From Gracilaria domingensis (lineage: Eukaryota; Rhodophyta; Florideophyceae; Gracilariales; Gracilariaceae), in contig VCMS01000145.1 in the NCBI GenBank assembly GCA_022539475.1, positions 62,001 to 126,000 of the forward strand: 64,000 bases of DNA, given 5' to 3'. The position numbers were made by a program, and so were the translations under genes. Below the pieces are notes generated by a model. It searched no databases and had not been told where the DNA came from. It saw nothing but the letters and a program-made list of their open reading frames with translations. Numbering within the stretch: the stretch's first letter is position 1; each line of letters opens with the position of its first letter. Positions 50,603 through 62,466 of this stretch are shown piece by piece.

Positions 50603-50740
50603 TGCCACACGTGCCCCACGTGACTTACAGGCCGTGCACGCAATCACGCGCATGCCACACGTGCCACAGGCGCCTGACATGCGGTGCACGCGACCAGGCG
50701 CGTGCCACACGTGTCACACGTGCCTGACATGCAGTGCACT
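50603..50740. repeat. 50-bp minisatellite carrying CACGTG
   Basis: Units begin TGCCACACGTG at exactly 50603, 50653 and 50703. Each also carries a GTGCAC hexamer near its end (C-N2-ACATGC-GTGCAC in the last two). The units differ at several bases, so the array is not new. Confidence 0.8.
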
Positions 50741-52134
50741 GATGGTCTACTTTCGGTCTGCAGTGTGCAGCAATGTATTTGGTTGGCAGAGTGATTATAA
50801 CATATTCAATTGATGGGCAGACCCCTTTACTGACGAGAAGAGTTGTACACGTAGCTACTTACGTACCCTCGAGGACCGATTCCCCGTAGGCGGGATATCG
50901 GTAAGGTCCTCTGAGGATATTGATGTCCTCCGGCTTGGCCCACAGGCGTCTGTAGGCGGCAGACCTGTGTAGTGCGACGCGTTTCGCGGTACTTGGCGCC
51001 AAAAGATGTCGCGGCAATGCCAGGAGAAGATCCTATACACTATTGGTGGTCAGCCGCACACGTGTGAAACGTTTGCACCAATTATTTCAGGTATTGCAGA
51101 TAATTACTTCAGATATTTTTGCCGCACCACTTGACAGTGAATTGGCACGCTACATTACTTAGTAAGTTGAGCTGCACCCAGTGTTAAACAAGAAACGAGA
51201 AACAACAAGTGTTTGGCTATGATGATCTACCTCTAGTGTGTAACTCTATCCAAAAAACTTGCACCTTGTGCAAAAAGTATCATTCGCCTCGCAACAACTC
51301 ACACAGCATCAACGCTATTACGTGTTTTTTTTTGTGTGTATCTTTCCCATATTGGGTTGTATCGGACAGATATTGCTTGTGCGCGTTTCGGTGTTTACCT
51401 TAATTTTGCTCGACCACTTCTGTGGCTCCTTATTGCTCCTGCGTGTCGTCGCCGCCCTCGTTAGCGTACTCTGCCTTCTATGTTGACGTCATTTTCGACA
51501 CAACCGTGTTTTTCTACCGCCGGACGCGTTTTTTTTGCCGCTTTGCTCTCTCCGACATCGGGAAAGGTTGACACCGGGGTTACTCCCGGCCTAGCCTTGT
51601 CGTCTCGTGAGGGCGCTCTATTGCTGTGTTTACATCAAGTAAGGAAGGCTTCGAACACGTTTCGTGTCTTCTGTCGTCGCTAGGTTTTGCACAACAGTGG
51701 GTCTGCCGACTTAGATGACGTGTTGATCTAGCAAGCTCGTTTCCTGATCAATTTTCGGTTTGCCGGTTCGTTACTGGTTTTGGAGAACATTCATAGTGGT
51801 TACTGGAAATCATCACCGTCTTGACGTCGAGTTGTTTTCGTTTTCTCATTTTGGGTTGTTGTTTGGGCGCGGTTCGTTACCGGTGGCACTACTTATTTCC
51901 GTAGTGTGTGGTTCCCGTCTGTACGGTTGTTGTCACCCCGTTTGGGTTTTGAACCTGTCCCAACAATCTGGTCGAACTACCTTAATTCCTTTTTATGGCT
52001 GTTCCCGTGGGTACGGTTTGTTCGCCCGATTTGTCGGCTATCGTCACTCATGTGAGGACGCTACACTCAATCGAGGTTAATTTGTTTGTTTGCTTGGTTG
52101 TTCCCAGTTCTCTCGTCTTTTCTCCCTGTCACGG
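50741..52134. other. probable leader/LTR zone of the second gypsy fossil
   Basis: T/G-rich non-coding sequence leads into a gag ATG at 52135. TGGTTCCC occurs at about 51909, the same octamer that follows the 5' LTR of the first gypsy fossil, so a primer-binding site is possible. The LTR limits could not be found because no second copy is in the window. Confidence 0.35.
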
Positions 52135-55100
52135 ATGGGTTCCGGCAAAAGCCCGAGTCCCTCTAAGGCTCGGTCGGTTGGCTCAGGTTTACCTCCACGT
52201 TCGCGGTCTGTTCCAGAGCCTCCTGTTGGAGTTGAGAAGAACCCGGAAAGCCGGAAGCAAATGCCTAAGTCGTCGGACGTCTCAGTAGCTGGGCCCTCAT
52301 TTGCTCCTTTGGAGGGTCCTTAACCTGCCGTTGCGGCGAAAGATGGGCTCGTAATCGAGTTGGAGGCTCACGTTCGTGTGCTTGAGGCTCAAACCGCAGT
52401 CATGCGTAGTTCACATGCTGCACTCGTTTCCGACGTCGACACACTTCGTGTGAAGGTTGACGCTACCCTCATCGGAGGTGTGTCTGATGATCTACGTATT
52501 TTACGGAAGGATGTCAACTCTCTTTTATAGGTACTTCAAGGATATCCCGGTTTTACCGAGGAGGTAGACACGAAATTCATTCGGATTCTTGGCCGTCTTG
52601 AGACGTTGGGAGCCACCATCCGCGAGGATGATGGCCCCACTACCGCAATCGCAGGCACGTCTCGCCTGATACGTGACCGCAATTCCAAGAAGCACCGCTC
52701 TAAGAAGAGGAATGTTGCCAAGTATGATTCGGATTCGTCTAAGTCCTCTGGTATTTCAAACCGCTCAGCGGAATTTTCTTCGTCAGACTCATCAGTTGAT
52801 GGTGAACGCCGCGGGCGTGCCTCGCGCTCGCGTCCATCTTCAACCACCAGCGGTGGGATTCGCACCAGAGAGAAGGGGAGGAAGCACTCCGGTTTGAAGG
52901 AGCTGAAGCCTACGAATCCCTTGTACAGAAGGTTGCTGTCTTACCGGTACTACCGTTTGGAAGATTCCAGTTTGGATCGTACACCCCGAGGTACGGGTAA
53001 AGTGAAGGACTGTACCAAGCGAATGTCCATCACGTTTCGAAACCAGTTCTTTACTGGAGAGGACCCAATCTTGGTGCTGGATTTTCTTTCACGCTTTGTA
53101 GCGGAAGCTGACATACTCGGCATGAGTGAAGGGCAAGCCTATGTCGCGCTACTGTATTTCCTACGTGGACTCGCTGAAGATCAGTTCAACTCTGTAAGAG
53201 GTTCCTCACGTGCCTCTGAAGGAGGGGTTATCTGCTGGCCTGAAGCTGTGCAGTACTTGCTACGCTCGTACGCTACGGGGATTGCCATTGAAGAGGCTAT
53301 CACCGCGCTGCGGGAGAAGAAGCAACGCCCGAAGGAATCGGAGACCGAATTTTCAGTTCGACTGAACAAAGCCTTTCACAGAAGCGGTAACGTTTATTCC
53401 GCTAATGAGCGTTGTACTTTGTTTATCAACGGATTGAATCCGGCTATTCGCACTTTGGTGGCCTAACGACGGGAAGACAGGAGAAAGACTATCTATCTGG
53501 AGCTAGTCCAGTTCGCGAAAGCGGAAGGCGACGCACTGAGCGCTCGCACCGGTCATCGGGTTTCATCGAAGGCACTGCACCTCGAAGGAGAGTATTCATC
53601 TGCTTCACTGCTTCCGCAGGGCTATACTGGCCACGAGGTGGATAATCTGCACCTCGCACAAGTGGATCTGGATTCTATCCGGACTACGGAGTTGCCTTCT
53701 ACATTGGAAGCCTCGTCGAAGACGGAAGATGCTCTGCTTCATGCAGACCGTCCACGCGTTCGCGGCCCACAAGTACCTTACTCAGGTATTCGTTACCAGC
53801 GACCTGGTTGGGTAGACCCACGATCGGTGAAGATGCAAGACCCACGGAGCTCCGGTAGACCCCCACTGATCTGTTTCACATGTTACAACCACGTTCATGC
53901 AGCTCCGAACTGCAATCTCTCAATGAGAGAAATGTCGACGGTTGTGGCGAATTTTGAAGTGCTGACCCCGCCGAGCAGGCGTCAGTCCCGGTAACCGCTT
54001 ATCTGCGGCCGAAGACCGAGTTTCCTGGGAGGATTTCTGCCGCAGAAATAGCTGCGCTACTGCACTCTGGTTAGACCAAGGTCAAAGCTTCACCGGTTCA
54101 ATCCCCGGCGGCCACCGCTGCTGCGGGTAGTTCTGGCGCTGTTCCACAAGAATCTTCGAAGGTCCCTGTCACACAGGACGCCGTTCTCGTTAGAACGGAT
54201 GGAACTCAGTTACACTGAGTATGGGAGCCCCCAATGGAGAGGCGCCCGAGTTGAGGTCTACGGCACCCGAGGCGTCACCGCCTCGCTCCCAGGTTAGAAT
54301 CCTTTCGAGGAAACAGACCGTTTTGGACGTGGACTCTACCACCATTGGTGTGTTGCGTTGCCCGTGGATACGGTTCAGGAACAACCCGATCCCGGATCGA
54401 GTCATGGTAATGGCCAAGCGAAACTACAAGATCCTTGCTGACCTCAGCCTATCCACCCAGTATGTGGTGCGTCATCTCTCTGTCTTAGATACAGGTGCTG
54501 GCCCCAACTTCATCGTTGAGTCGTTACTTCCGCCGGAAATCCGTTGTCGAGTTCGTCAAGGACCCGTCATGGACGTGGCAGATGCTAACAATAACCCGTC
54601 ACAAACGGCTGGAATGGTGTCACTCATTGTCACGATTGGTAACTGCATCGAGCAGGTTGAGTTCATCGCTTGCAAGACACTCGCTGCCCCTGTCATTCTA
54701 GGTGTGACTTCTGTGACATATATGTCGAAGCCATTAAGCCGAGTGCACGAGAGGTAACCATGGAAGATGGATCTACTGTGCCGATTATTCGCCGCTCTCT
54801 GCGGAGGGCCTCAGCAAAGCTGGTTCCGTTACCTGCCGTTGCAGGATTCCACACCTCCGAAGAAGTCGCCAAAACTCCGTGTTGCACGGGCAATCGCCAT
54901 TCCGCCGGAGTCCCAAGTATGGGTTCAAGTTACTGCTACACCGCGTGGTTTACGGGGTTCACCTGACTCGCTCTGAGGTTCAGTGCGCTGGCCGGAGTCG
55001 TACAGTTTTGTCATTCGGTTTTGTTGCAAGGTAGTACTGGTACTACCGCACCCGACGGCGCTCATCCCTACAAAGATGACTGCCGCCGAGATGCTCTGGA

Positions 55101-57800
55101 TTGCCGAAGAAACGGCTGTAGCGTCTCACTCTGAGGAGGGGGATGGGAAATCATCGCGCTTGTCTGCGCCGAACCCGTCTCAGACGGTTAACACCACGAA
55201 TGATTCTCAAGTTAGGACCACATCTACGAGTTATGACACCCTTGACCGAGTTAAGGAACTAGAAGAGTTGGATCTCTGTCATGTACCGGATTCACACCGC
55301 GAGAAGTTGCGTGATATGTTGCGAGAGTTTACACCGATGTGGGATGGTTCCCTCGGAGAGGTATCAACCACAGAACACCGGATTGACTTGCTTCCGTACA
55401 CTAAGCCGATTGATCAGCACCCTTACAGAGCAGGTCGAAAGGCTCAGGAAGAAGAGGAGTTTCAGGTCAACAAGATGCTTCGAGCTGGCGTGATAGAACC
55501 GGCTCAGTCGCCATGGGCATCCCTAGTTGTACTGGCTCCGAAATCAGATGGATCCTGGCGCTTTTGTTCGGTTTGTCAGAGGAGCGCCGAACCACTCACT
55601 GTTACTCTCCTCCAATGCGAACCATCACGGTCACATCATCAGATCAGCATACGGAGATGTTCGCCGGATTTCAACGTCATCGTTGCGCGTCGAACTGGAC
55701 CAAATGGGGAACACTGCGTTACCGTCTCATGGGATTGTGGAAGGAAAAGATAACAATGCGAATATCCTTACTGCTGTGGAACCACGCAGCCCGCCAAAGC
55801 AGACCTCGGATCCACAATGCCAAACTTCAGTGAAGTTTCTGCTGAACGATGAACTTACTCTCTGGTCATACCATCCAAACGTACGTTCGCTACTAGCTGG
55901 GGAGAAGCTTCGAGTAGTTGACATTCCTGAACGTGACATTGGAGCTCCATATGACCCTCTTCGTCCTGAGAAAAGATATTGGGGACACACCTGTGGTCAA
56001 ACTTTTGCCCCCGGTCCACCTACGTTCGGCGGAGCAGAAAATCCTGAGAAGTGCTATTGAAGTGGTGGGGAAGCAGCATGTATCGGAGTCGAGGACGGAG
56101 TTTAATCCAGTATGGGTCGTTGATAAGGCTATAGCTAAGGAAAAGGCTGTATGCAATGGTCGCTACCAGGAGATTCACCGATAGGCGGTTCCGAAGTTGG
56201 CCAACATCGTGACTTCAGACTATTTCTTCCACATCGAGAATGACTGTGAGCGTGGCGCACTTCGTCTAAAATGTCGACTGGTTCCTCAAGGCAACCGCGA
56301 TAAGAAAAAAAAAAGGATAGGATCCGTAAGCACTCGCCAGCAGTGCAGTTCCCAGTGATCCGAACAGTCCTGTCAGTCGCTGCCACACTTGGACTTCCTT
56401 TGGCCACCATTGATATAAAAGGGGCATACGTGCACGGCGGTGACCTTAATAGGGACATACGTATGGTACCGCCAAAGAGCTGGGCTAGGCCACGTCATGT
56501 TTGGAAGATGCTAGCGCCCACCTACGGTCTCGTGGAGTCTGGACGCCTTTGTCAACTGGCTGTGGAGAAGTGGCTCTCGGGACAAAACCTCTAAATTGTC
56601 CCTGGCCCCCCTCAGATCTTCGTTCTGCGTAGCGATTACGTCTCGATCAAACTTGCAATGGCCAAAGTGGTCGATGATGTGCTACTAGCCGGACTCTTGC
56701 CTGATCTTCAAAGCTTCCATGTTGATATCAGCAAGCGGTTCCCGGTTAGGAAGTTCGACACCTTCTTGAAGCTCATCTTTAATCCACTGCAAATTGAGCG
56801 TAAGGATGATAACTTCATTTTCGTCAACATGAAGAAGTATCTGAAGAACATATCCATGCTATCCATCTCGAGGGAGCGCCGCAAGCGCTTCGATTAACTA
56901 TGTACAGGGGTAGAGAGAACCGCGTTTCTTGGAATTACCGGAGCCCTTAACTTCCTAGGTCATGGAGTACTACCCCAAGCCTCCTTCGCCGCCAGCTATC
57001 TGCAACAAAGAACATCGAGGTACTGGCGAACCAAGTTCTTGGTGGGATGATGTCTCTTAAGCCCGAGCTTTTTTACCTTCGTCCTTCTCGCTAACAGCTG
57101 CTGCACGATACCTCGCGTTTTCGGATGCAAGTCAAGGTAAGGGATCCTACCGACAAACGGGACACATCTTGGGACTATCCATGCTAGCGGGGGGTGGGAG
57201 TCTTATATTCCATGCACTCGACTGGACGGGCTCTAAGCAGCCCAGAGTCTCCTTCACTTCAATCGGTGCCGAAATCTTGCCTGCAGCCCACTCAGCTGAT
57301 CGTGGCTCCTCGATGTCCACTGCAATTGTGGAAATCTATAATGCGCCGACGAGTCTCCCGTTTGTCTTGACTGTGGATTCCGATGAACTCTACTCCACAA
57401 TAACGACCCTTCACGAAGGCAAGGACTATCGTCTCCGCTCAACCGTTGCAAGGCTTAGAGATTCGTTCCAGCCCGGAGAAATCTCGGTTTTGCAGTGAAT
57501 TCAAGGCATGCTGAGCCTAGCGGACGCATTGACGAAGAAAAACATAGTAATGTTTCGCAAGCTGAACGAGGTCATGTGCAAGGGAATGATCGAAGAGAGT
57601 GTCTTGCAAAACTCCAGGAGGGTCTCCAGTTCAACCGCATAATCCATGTGTGAAAGGTTTACTTGGGCCTGTCTGAACTCTCTCGTTTCGTCATGACTCC
57701 CTTAAAACTTCCACTAAAGCGGAGCTGGCGAAGTTCCATGACCCTCACACCTTTTCCGGTGCCTCCTAAACAGCTGCATAAGGCTTCCTAGGAGAGTTCC
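52135..57800 (+). mobile_element. second Ty3/gypsy fossil, split by copia sequence
   Basis: Gag starts at 52135 (MGSGKSPSPSKARS) and includes a Ser-rich basic region and a capsid-like segment at 52900-53460. A CCHC zinc knuckle (CFTCYNHVHAAPNC) lies near 53875. An aspartic protease with LDTGAGPNF lies near 54490. Reverse transcriptase begins at about 55255 with the gypsy-type AGVIEPAQSPWASLVVLAPK. Gypsy-like tether sequence (YLGLSELSRFV) reappears at about 57660. Between about 55600 and 57620 the sequence is copia-type. The copy is broken, with roughly ten breaks. Age cannot be judged without its LTRs. Confidence 0.75.
55600..57620 (+). mobile_element. Ty1/copia fossil fragment
   Basis: Copia-type reverse transcriptase motifs are present: ATIDIKGAYVHG, YGLVESGRLC and MAKVVDDVLLAG. 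An RNase H segment (near 57160-57500) follows, then LADALTKKN, which is the usual end of copia polyproteins. It lacks visible LTRs, is broken, and lies inside a gypsy fossil in the same orientation. The left limit is approximate. Confidence 0.75.
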
Positions 57801-57928
57801 ATCGGAAGAGCTTCAGCCACATAGAGACCTTCAGATATTTTGGCGTCAACGCAGACCACATGGTCTACATTCCTAGCCCGAAGAAGTGCAATGTATACAA
57901 CGGTGATTTGTGGTACGATCCATCGCAT

Positions 57929-58354
57929 TTAGTTTGCTTCCCTCGGTATAGCGTTGAACCGCTCGAGTTGTAGGCTCTTGAACTTCTGCTTTAACCCCCT
58001 AGCAGCGTCAGCGAAATTCATTTGAGCTGGTATGCTGGTGGACAGAAGTGTGACCTTTGTGAACGGGAGACCAGCAACCCGGAATGCGGCATTGATAACA
58101 GATGCGTGTACGCAAAAGAAATCTGTGTTCGATATCTTCATGGTCGAGTCCTGTACATGGTACTTCCGTGAGCTTTTAAGTCGATGCCAATGCCCGTGAC
58201 TGGATACCAGCACAGGTGTCCTGAGATAGACAACGCGGTACCTGTCCGGAGCATCGATTGCATGTGGTGTACCACTAGATGCTAATGAAAGGCGGTTGCC
58301 ATTTAGGTGAACGTCGCATTGCATTGGTACGTGCCATACGGAATGCTGTATCAT
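57929..58354 (-). CDS. 141-residue frame, function unknown
   Basis: The ATG at 58354 opens a frame of normal amino-acid balance without domain hits that I know. It ends in a basic segment (AARGLKQKFKSLQLERF). It lies against the end of the second gypsy fossil, on the opposite strand. It could be a small host gene, part of an unknown element, or chance. Confidence 0.3.
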   Translation of the reverse strand: MIQHSVWHVPMQCDVHLNGNRLSLASSGTPHAIDAPDRYRVVYLRTPVLVSSHGHWHRLKSSRKYHVQDSTMKISNTDFFCVHASVINAAFRVAGLPFTKVTLLSTSIPAQMNFADAARGLKQKFKSLQLERFNAIPREAN

Positions 58355-59491
58355 GATGTCATTTAGACCTGGGCCGGAGATGCTGTTTTAAGCGGCGCAG
58401 CTTTCGCCCCATGCAGGCTCGTCGTGGTTACGTGCGTAATATGCCGGACCGTGGTATATTCTAACCCCGAACTGGTAGGGCGAAACACAACCGTGTTCAA
58501 CGTATTGAATCTCGTCGTTCGACTATACCTCTCCGTCACTCTTGTCGTACAGGCCTTACCTGGTTGTTTTCTTGTAGTTCAGAGCCACCCCGGGCCGTTC
58601 GCGGCACTATTAGTAAATGCGTTTCCCAAAAAACCTGGACACTTTGTCGAACTGAATCGACGTACGCGCCCGGATTAGTGCTATACTATGTACGAATCTT
58701 AAGTTGGACTCTTCTCTCGAGTCACTGAAAGAACTTTACCAAAACTCTACGTCTGATAGATTTCGTCATCAGAGGTGACCTCTGTGACATCCGCATTTCG
58801 CCGATTTAAAAGATGTTGCTGACTAGGAAATATCAAGATTTCCGCTGCCGACAGGGGTACTTCGGAACACGGACACTGCGCAATTCGACGTGTTGATTCG
58901 TTTCATTTTTTTCCGTACCATCGTTTCGATTGGCCACCCCTGGCTTCACAGTCTGTCCTGTATTTGTGTGAAGATTTGCCGTTGAGCCCTCCGGACCTTG
59001 GCCGGATCTGCGTCCTTCATGCCTGGTTTGCGTTTCTCAGCCGCCTCACGACAGTATTCGACCCTTGTTGCCGGCCATAGATGGCTTTCAATTCATGGCG
59101 AGGTCGCTGTTGTCGTGGCCGGTCTATAAGTGGTGAGTGGTGAGACACCACATTGTGTCGACATAGTCGCGCCTAAGCCGACTTCTGGAGTCTAATTCTT
59201 TTGTCCCACAGCCGCAGCGGCCCCTGTAATCGACTGAGCGGTAGTGGTGTCTGCAACAAGCAGAAACAACTAGAACGAAGACAAGAGATGCGAAAGCCGG
59301 TTAAAAAGGCGAACCGAGGCTGTGACGAGGCTCACCGCTTGCGCCTTGTTGGAGTCCAAAGTCGTCGGGGAAACTAGGTGGCATCGTGGATTTACTGCAT
59401 GCTACTTTGCTGAAATAGGAACATAGCTGGTTGTTGTGTACAGAAATTACTTCTGAATTGTCTGCAATTATTGGGTTCAGCACGTTGCTGC
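58355..59491. other. no supported gene
   Basis: Short frames only. No repeat shared with the rest of the window was noticed. Confidence 0.35.
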
Positions 59492-60214
59492 CAGAGCTGT
59501 GTTGTAATTAATTGCTATCGCAATATATTAAAATATGCAATAATTATTTCATATTGGAAGTAGTATTACCTATTGCAATACATATTGCAGTTACATTTCA
59601 TATTGGAGCTCATATTGCAAAATGCTATGATATTGCTGGATTTATTGAATTCTGGAAATGGGTGCTGTAACGAATAAATATCACGTAAACATGAAGGCGT
59701 GTCTATCAAGAAACAGGAATACATAAACTTTGACTTTATTTTGGGATCAGTAGCCAAGGTGGAAAGACTTTGAGGCACCCTAAAGAACATATTGTCTGAC
59801 ATTAGAAAAACTATGACACCACAAATTTTCGAAGCATTAGTTTTTGAAGATTAACAAAAGATTTAGGGACAAAGATTTGTTTTCTGAAGCAATAAATGGT
59901 GCAAGATTAGATTGAGTTGTTGATTGTCTTGAGGAGCATGCTGTCAAAGAGGCTTTAATATCAAATTAAAATTGGTAGTTCACATACAAATGTAAATGCT
60001 AAACTTCAAAACGTATTCTTTGGCATGTATCGGCATTTATCAGCTTACCAACATTGCTAGAATATTGCAAACCCATTCGGTTATTGCTAATTTTCTTGCA
60101 AATTTTGCGCACCAATGTTCCAATTATTATTGGAAGATCAGGTGCAATATATAGAAATATTGTTTACTGCGTTTTAAGGTGCAATTACTTGCAATTATAT
60201 TGGTTACAGCCCTG
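59492..60214. mobile_element. hAT-type miniature element, complete
   Basis: This 723-bp element has ends CAGAGCTGTGTTGTAATTA and, on the right, the complement of CAGGGCTGTAACCAATA. It is flanked by 8-bp duplications GTTGCTGC and GCTGCTGC (one mismatch). It is rich in TATTGCAATA words and has no coding capacity. It is the reference copy for the fragments at 15128 and 20760. Confidence 0.85.
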
Positions 60215-60857
60215 GCTGCTGCACTGGTTAGCATGATCCGGTTGTTACGGTTCCTGTACGTGATCTGCTCCTGGATTGACAGGGAGGATGTCAATGGGAT
60301 TTATTGCACACGCTGTGCCCGCAGTGAATGCTAGATTGTCGTTTGGCGCCCTACGGTGAATGCAGCGGGTGTGAGACTCACAAAAGTCTCGATCGCTTGA
60401 GTGGTGAAGTCATTGCTTAGAACCATCGTGGTCTTTGCTTTTGGACGACAACGAGGACTACGCACTTTGTGTGTAGGAAACGTTCGATGTTTATACTACT
60501 ATGTTTACTGAGATATCATTTGGTTAGTATGTTATATTCTAGGGCTTATGGACGCGAGCGGGGTGTGTGTAGTTTTGTTACGATTTCGTTAATTCTGGTC
60601 ATGTTTTTATTTGAATTTGTTATATTGCTATGCTTTTAGATAGTCATTTAATGTTTTGATGATTTTTCTGAATTCCGCGTGGTCTAGCGATCCGATTTGA
60701 TACCCTAAAGATCCTCAGAGTCTTTGTTTGACATTAGTTGTCATAATGTTACCAAGACATGTCACGTGTGATGTCTGCCTCGTCAGTTGACGTCATGACT
60801 GACTTCATAGTTTCGGTGCCTTGCTGGAACTTCTACAAATGGACACGTTGCAGGAAC

Positions 60858-60875
60858 TTCTAGAAGCTTCTAGAA
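60858..60875. promoter_or_regulatory. heat-shock-type element, four perfect units
   Basis: TTCTAGAAGCTTCTAGAA is four alternating TTC/GAA units with exact two-base spacing, the consensus site for heat-shock factor trimers. A further TTCTAGAA lies at 60962-60969. They lie about 140 and 40 bases before the TATA box. Confidence 0.65.
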
Positions 60876-61010
60876 GACTCCACTGTCGATTTCTACGCAC
60901 AGTTTCTACACTAAATCCGACGCAAGGGCCAGTACTCATAGACACATTAGTTTGAGGGATATTCTAGAAAGCTGCGTTAGCGACCTTATTTTCGAAGGTC
61001 CGATTCTCCA

Positions 61011-61016
61011 TATAAA
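61011..61016 (+). promoter_or_regulatory. TATA box of the zinc-finger gene
   Basis: TATAAA stands in CTCCATATAAACCCTGG. Transcription would start near 61040, giving a first exon of about 80 bases without any ATG. Confidence 0.6.
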
Positions 61017-61117
61017 CCCTGGTCGACTGCCCGAACTCTCCTCGGCAGTCACCATCGTTCACGTTCTCAACCATTGTTCAACCTCAGACCCAGTGTTCTA
61101 ACATTGGTAGCATCGCA

Positions 61118-61868
61118 AGTAAGTATTGCGCTCATTTGAAAGTGAGTGACGATCCAGCCCTAGTGGATTTTGCTATACAAAATTCCCTAGGTTTGGATGA
61201 GCCACAGACGTCCAGCTCTTTACTGACTGTTGATTTCTGACCCAATTTTGGTGTTTCCAGTGAGCTCAATACGCCGATCCCAAGTACCGCCGTCACCGCC
61301 GTCGTTCTATACGAACACGGAAATATCCACCGAACCGCCATCATCGCCACCACCGCCGCCACCCCCTGTCAACACCACCGAAACCCCTGTTTCCGCTGCC
61401 GTGTCCACCTTGGAACCGAGTACATCACCTTCATACACACCATCACCACCGTCGTCACCAGCTCGTCAACAACCCGATCCTGTTGACAGCAATCCGATTT
61501 CAAGGAACCGATCGGTTACCGAGGCTACCGAGGGTACTCCACGTCATCTGCCCCGCATAGACGACACGGCTAATATCCATATCCTTCGCGTGGCCACCGA
61601 TCGAATCAAGCGACGGCGTGTACGTAACCTTCCACGTCGATTGAAGACTCCCAGGTGTGACGACTGCGAACTCCGTTTCAATAGCCGAATGCAACTTCGC
61701 GAACATTTGTCTGGTAGCCGACACCGCAACAAGCTCCAGAACAAGCGCTCCCCACTGGGCTGTTACGAATATGGTATACTCTCGTTCAATAATTGGAAGC
61801 ATTACGAGGATCACCGAGGTGAACGCAAGCACCAAGCAGCTGTCAACAGGGAAAACCGACGTCAATAG
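61118..61868 (+). CDS. zinc-finger protein whose ATG is made by splicing
   Basis: The open frame 61261-61868 has no usable ATG of its own. An intron at 61119-61260 has a perfect GTAAGT donor, a TACTGAC branch site at 61221 and a TTTCCAG acceptor. Joining the exons puts A (61118) before TG (61261), giving GCA-ATG-AGC, the first AUG of the message. The product is then 202 residues. Residues 1-90 are Pro/Ser/Thr-rich with a run of seven prolines. A basic segment (RIKRRRVRNLPRRLK) precedes a C2H2 finger with the wide His spacing of U1-type/RNA-binding fingers (CDDCELRF...HLSGSRH). A second finger-like segment (CYEYGILSF...H) lacks its second Cys. A nuclear, nucleic-acid-binding role is likely. 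Confidence 0.6.
61119..61260 (+). other. predicted 142-bp intron splitting the start codon
   Basis: The donor is CAA/GTAAGT, the branch TACTGAC has its A 34 bases from the acceptor, and a T-rich tract leads to CCAG. The signals match the predicted intron at 28263-28353. Confidence 0.6.
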
Positions 61869-62089
61869 CGTTATTTCAAGTAAATTATAACGTAAACACC
61901 TTGTGTTGACAAAAGTTTCCAAGAATCGGTTGTTCTACCCTATAAGCTACCGTTTGTGGTTGTGTTCCAGTTTCCGCTACGTTCGTATTACTTAGCATTG
62001 TCAAGGAAGAAGTCGCCATACAGGGCTTACTATCTTCCCACTCGCTTGACGCTTTGTAATTGAACTGAAGAAACCTTAATTGAACCACT

Positions 62090-62183
62090 CCGGCTGCAAT
62101 TGCAACTTACAGCGAAGGAAATCGAACCTAGAACCTCTAAAATTGCACCGGCGCCGCCTACCCACTAGGCCAGGCGCGCGGCA
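62090..62183 (-). repeat. tRNA-derived SINE or tRNA pseudogene
   Basis: On the minus strand a Pol III A box (TGGCCTAGTGGGTAGG, 62172-62157) is followed 28 bases later by a B box (GGTTCGATTTCC, 62128-62117). Spacing and order are those of a tRNA. The T stem no longer pairs well and no clean acceptor stem closes the molecule, so this is a tRNA-derived repeat rather than a working tRNA gene. It is flanked by TTGCAATT words on both sides. Confidence 0.65.
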
Positions 62184-62328
62184 CTGCTTGTCTGCAACCT
62201 GCAAATTGCAATTTTTTAAAGTGGCAGCGCGAGGCGTGATTTGCACTTTTCGAAAAATTAGACAATTTATTTTGGCAACCCCCCGATTTGAGCCAATTTC
62301 AAAGGTTCTCCGTTCGCGCAGCTCATAC

Positions 62329-62466
62329 CATGACGACCCCTCAAGGCAACCCAGGCACACCCCCACAGGTGCGTGCAGGCCAAATGATCCAAAACATGGC
62401 TCGCGCGCTTGATGAAACACGGGCTCAGATGAAATTGTTGAAGCAAGAACCGCAAACGAAGATATC
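62329..62466 (+). pseudogene. gag-like N-terminal fragment
   Basis: The ATG at 62329 starts 46 residues (MTTPQGNPGTPPQVRAGQ, then a coiled-coil-like MARALDETRAQMKLLKQ) that resemble a retroelement gag start. It is cut by the LTR at 62467. It is a broken fossil fragment. Confidence 0.35.
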
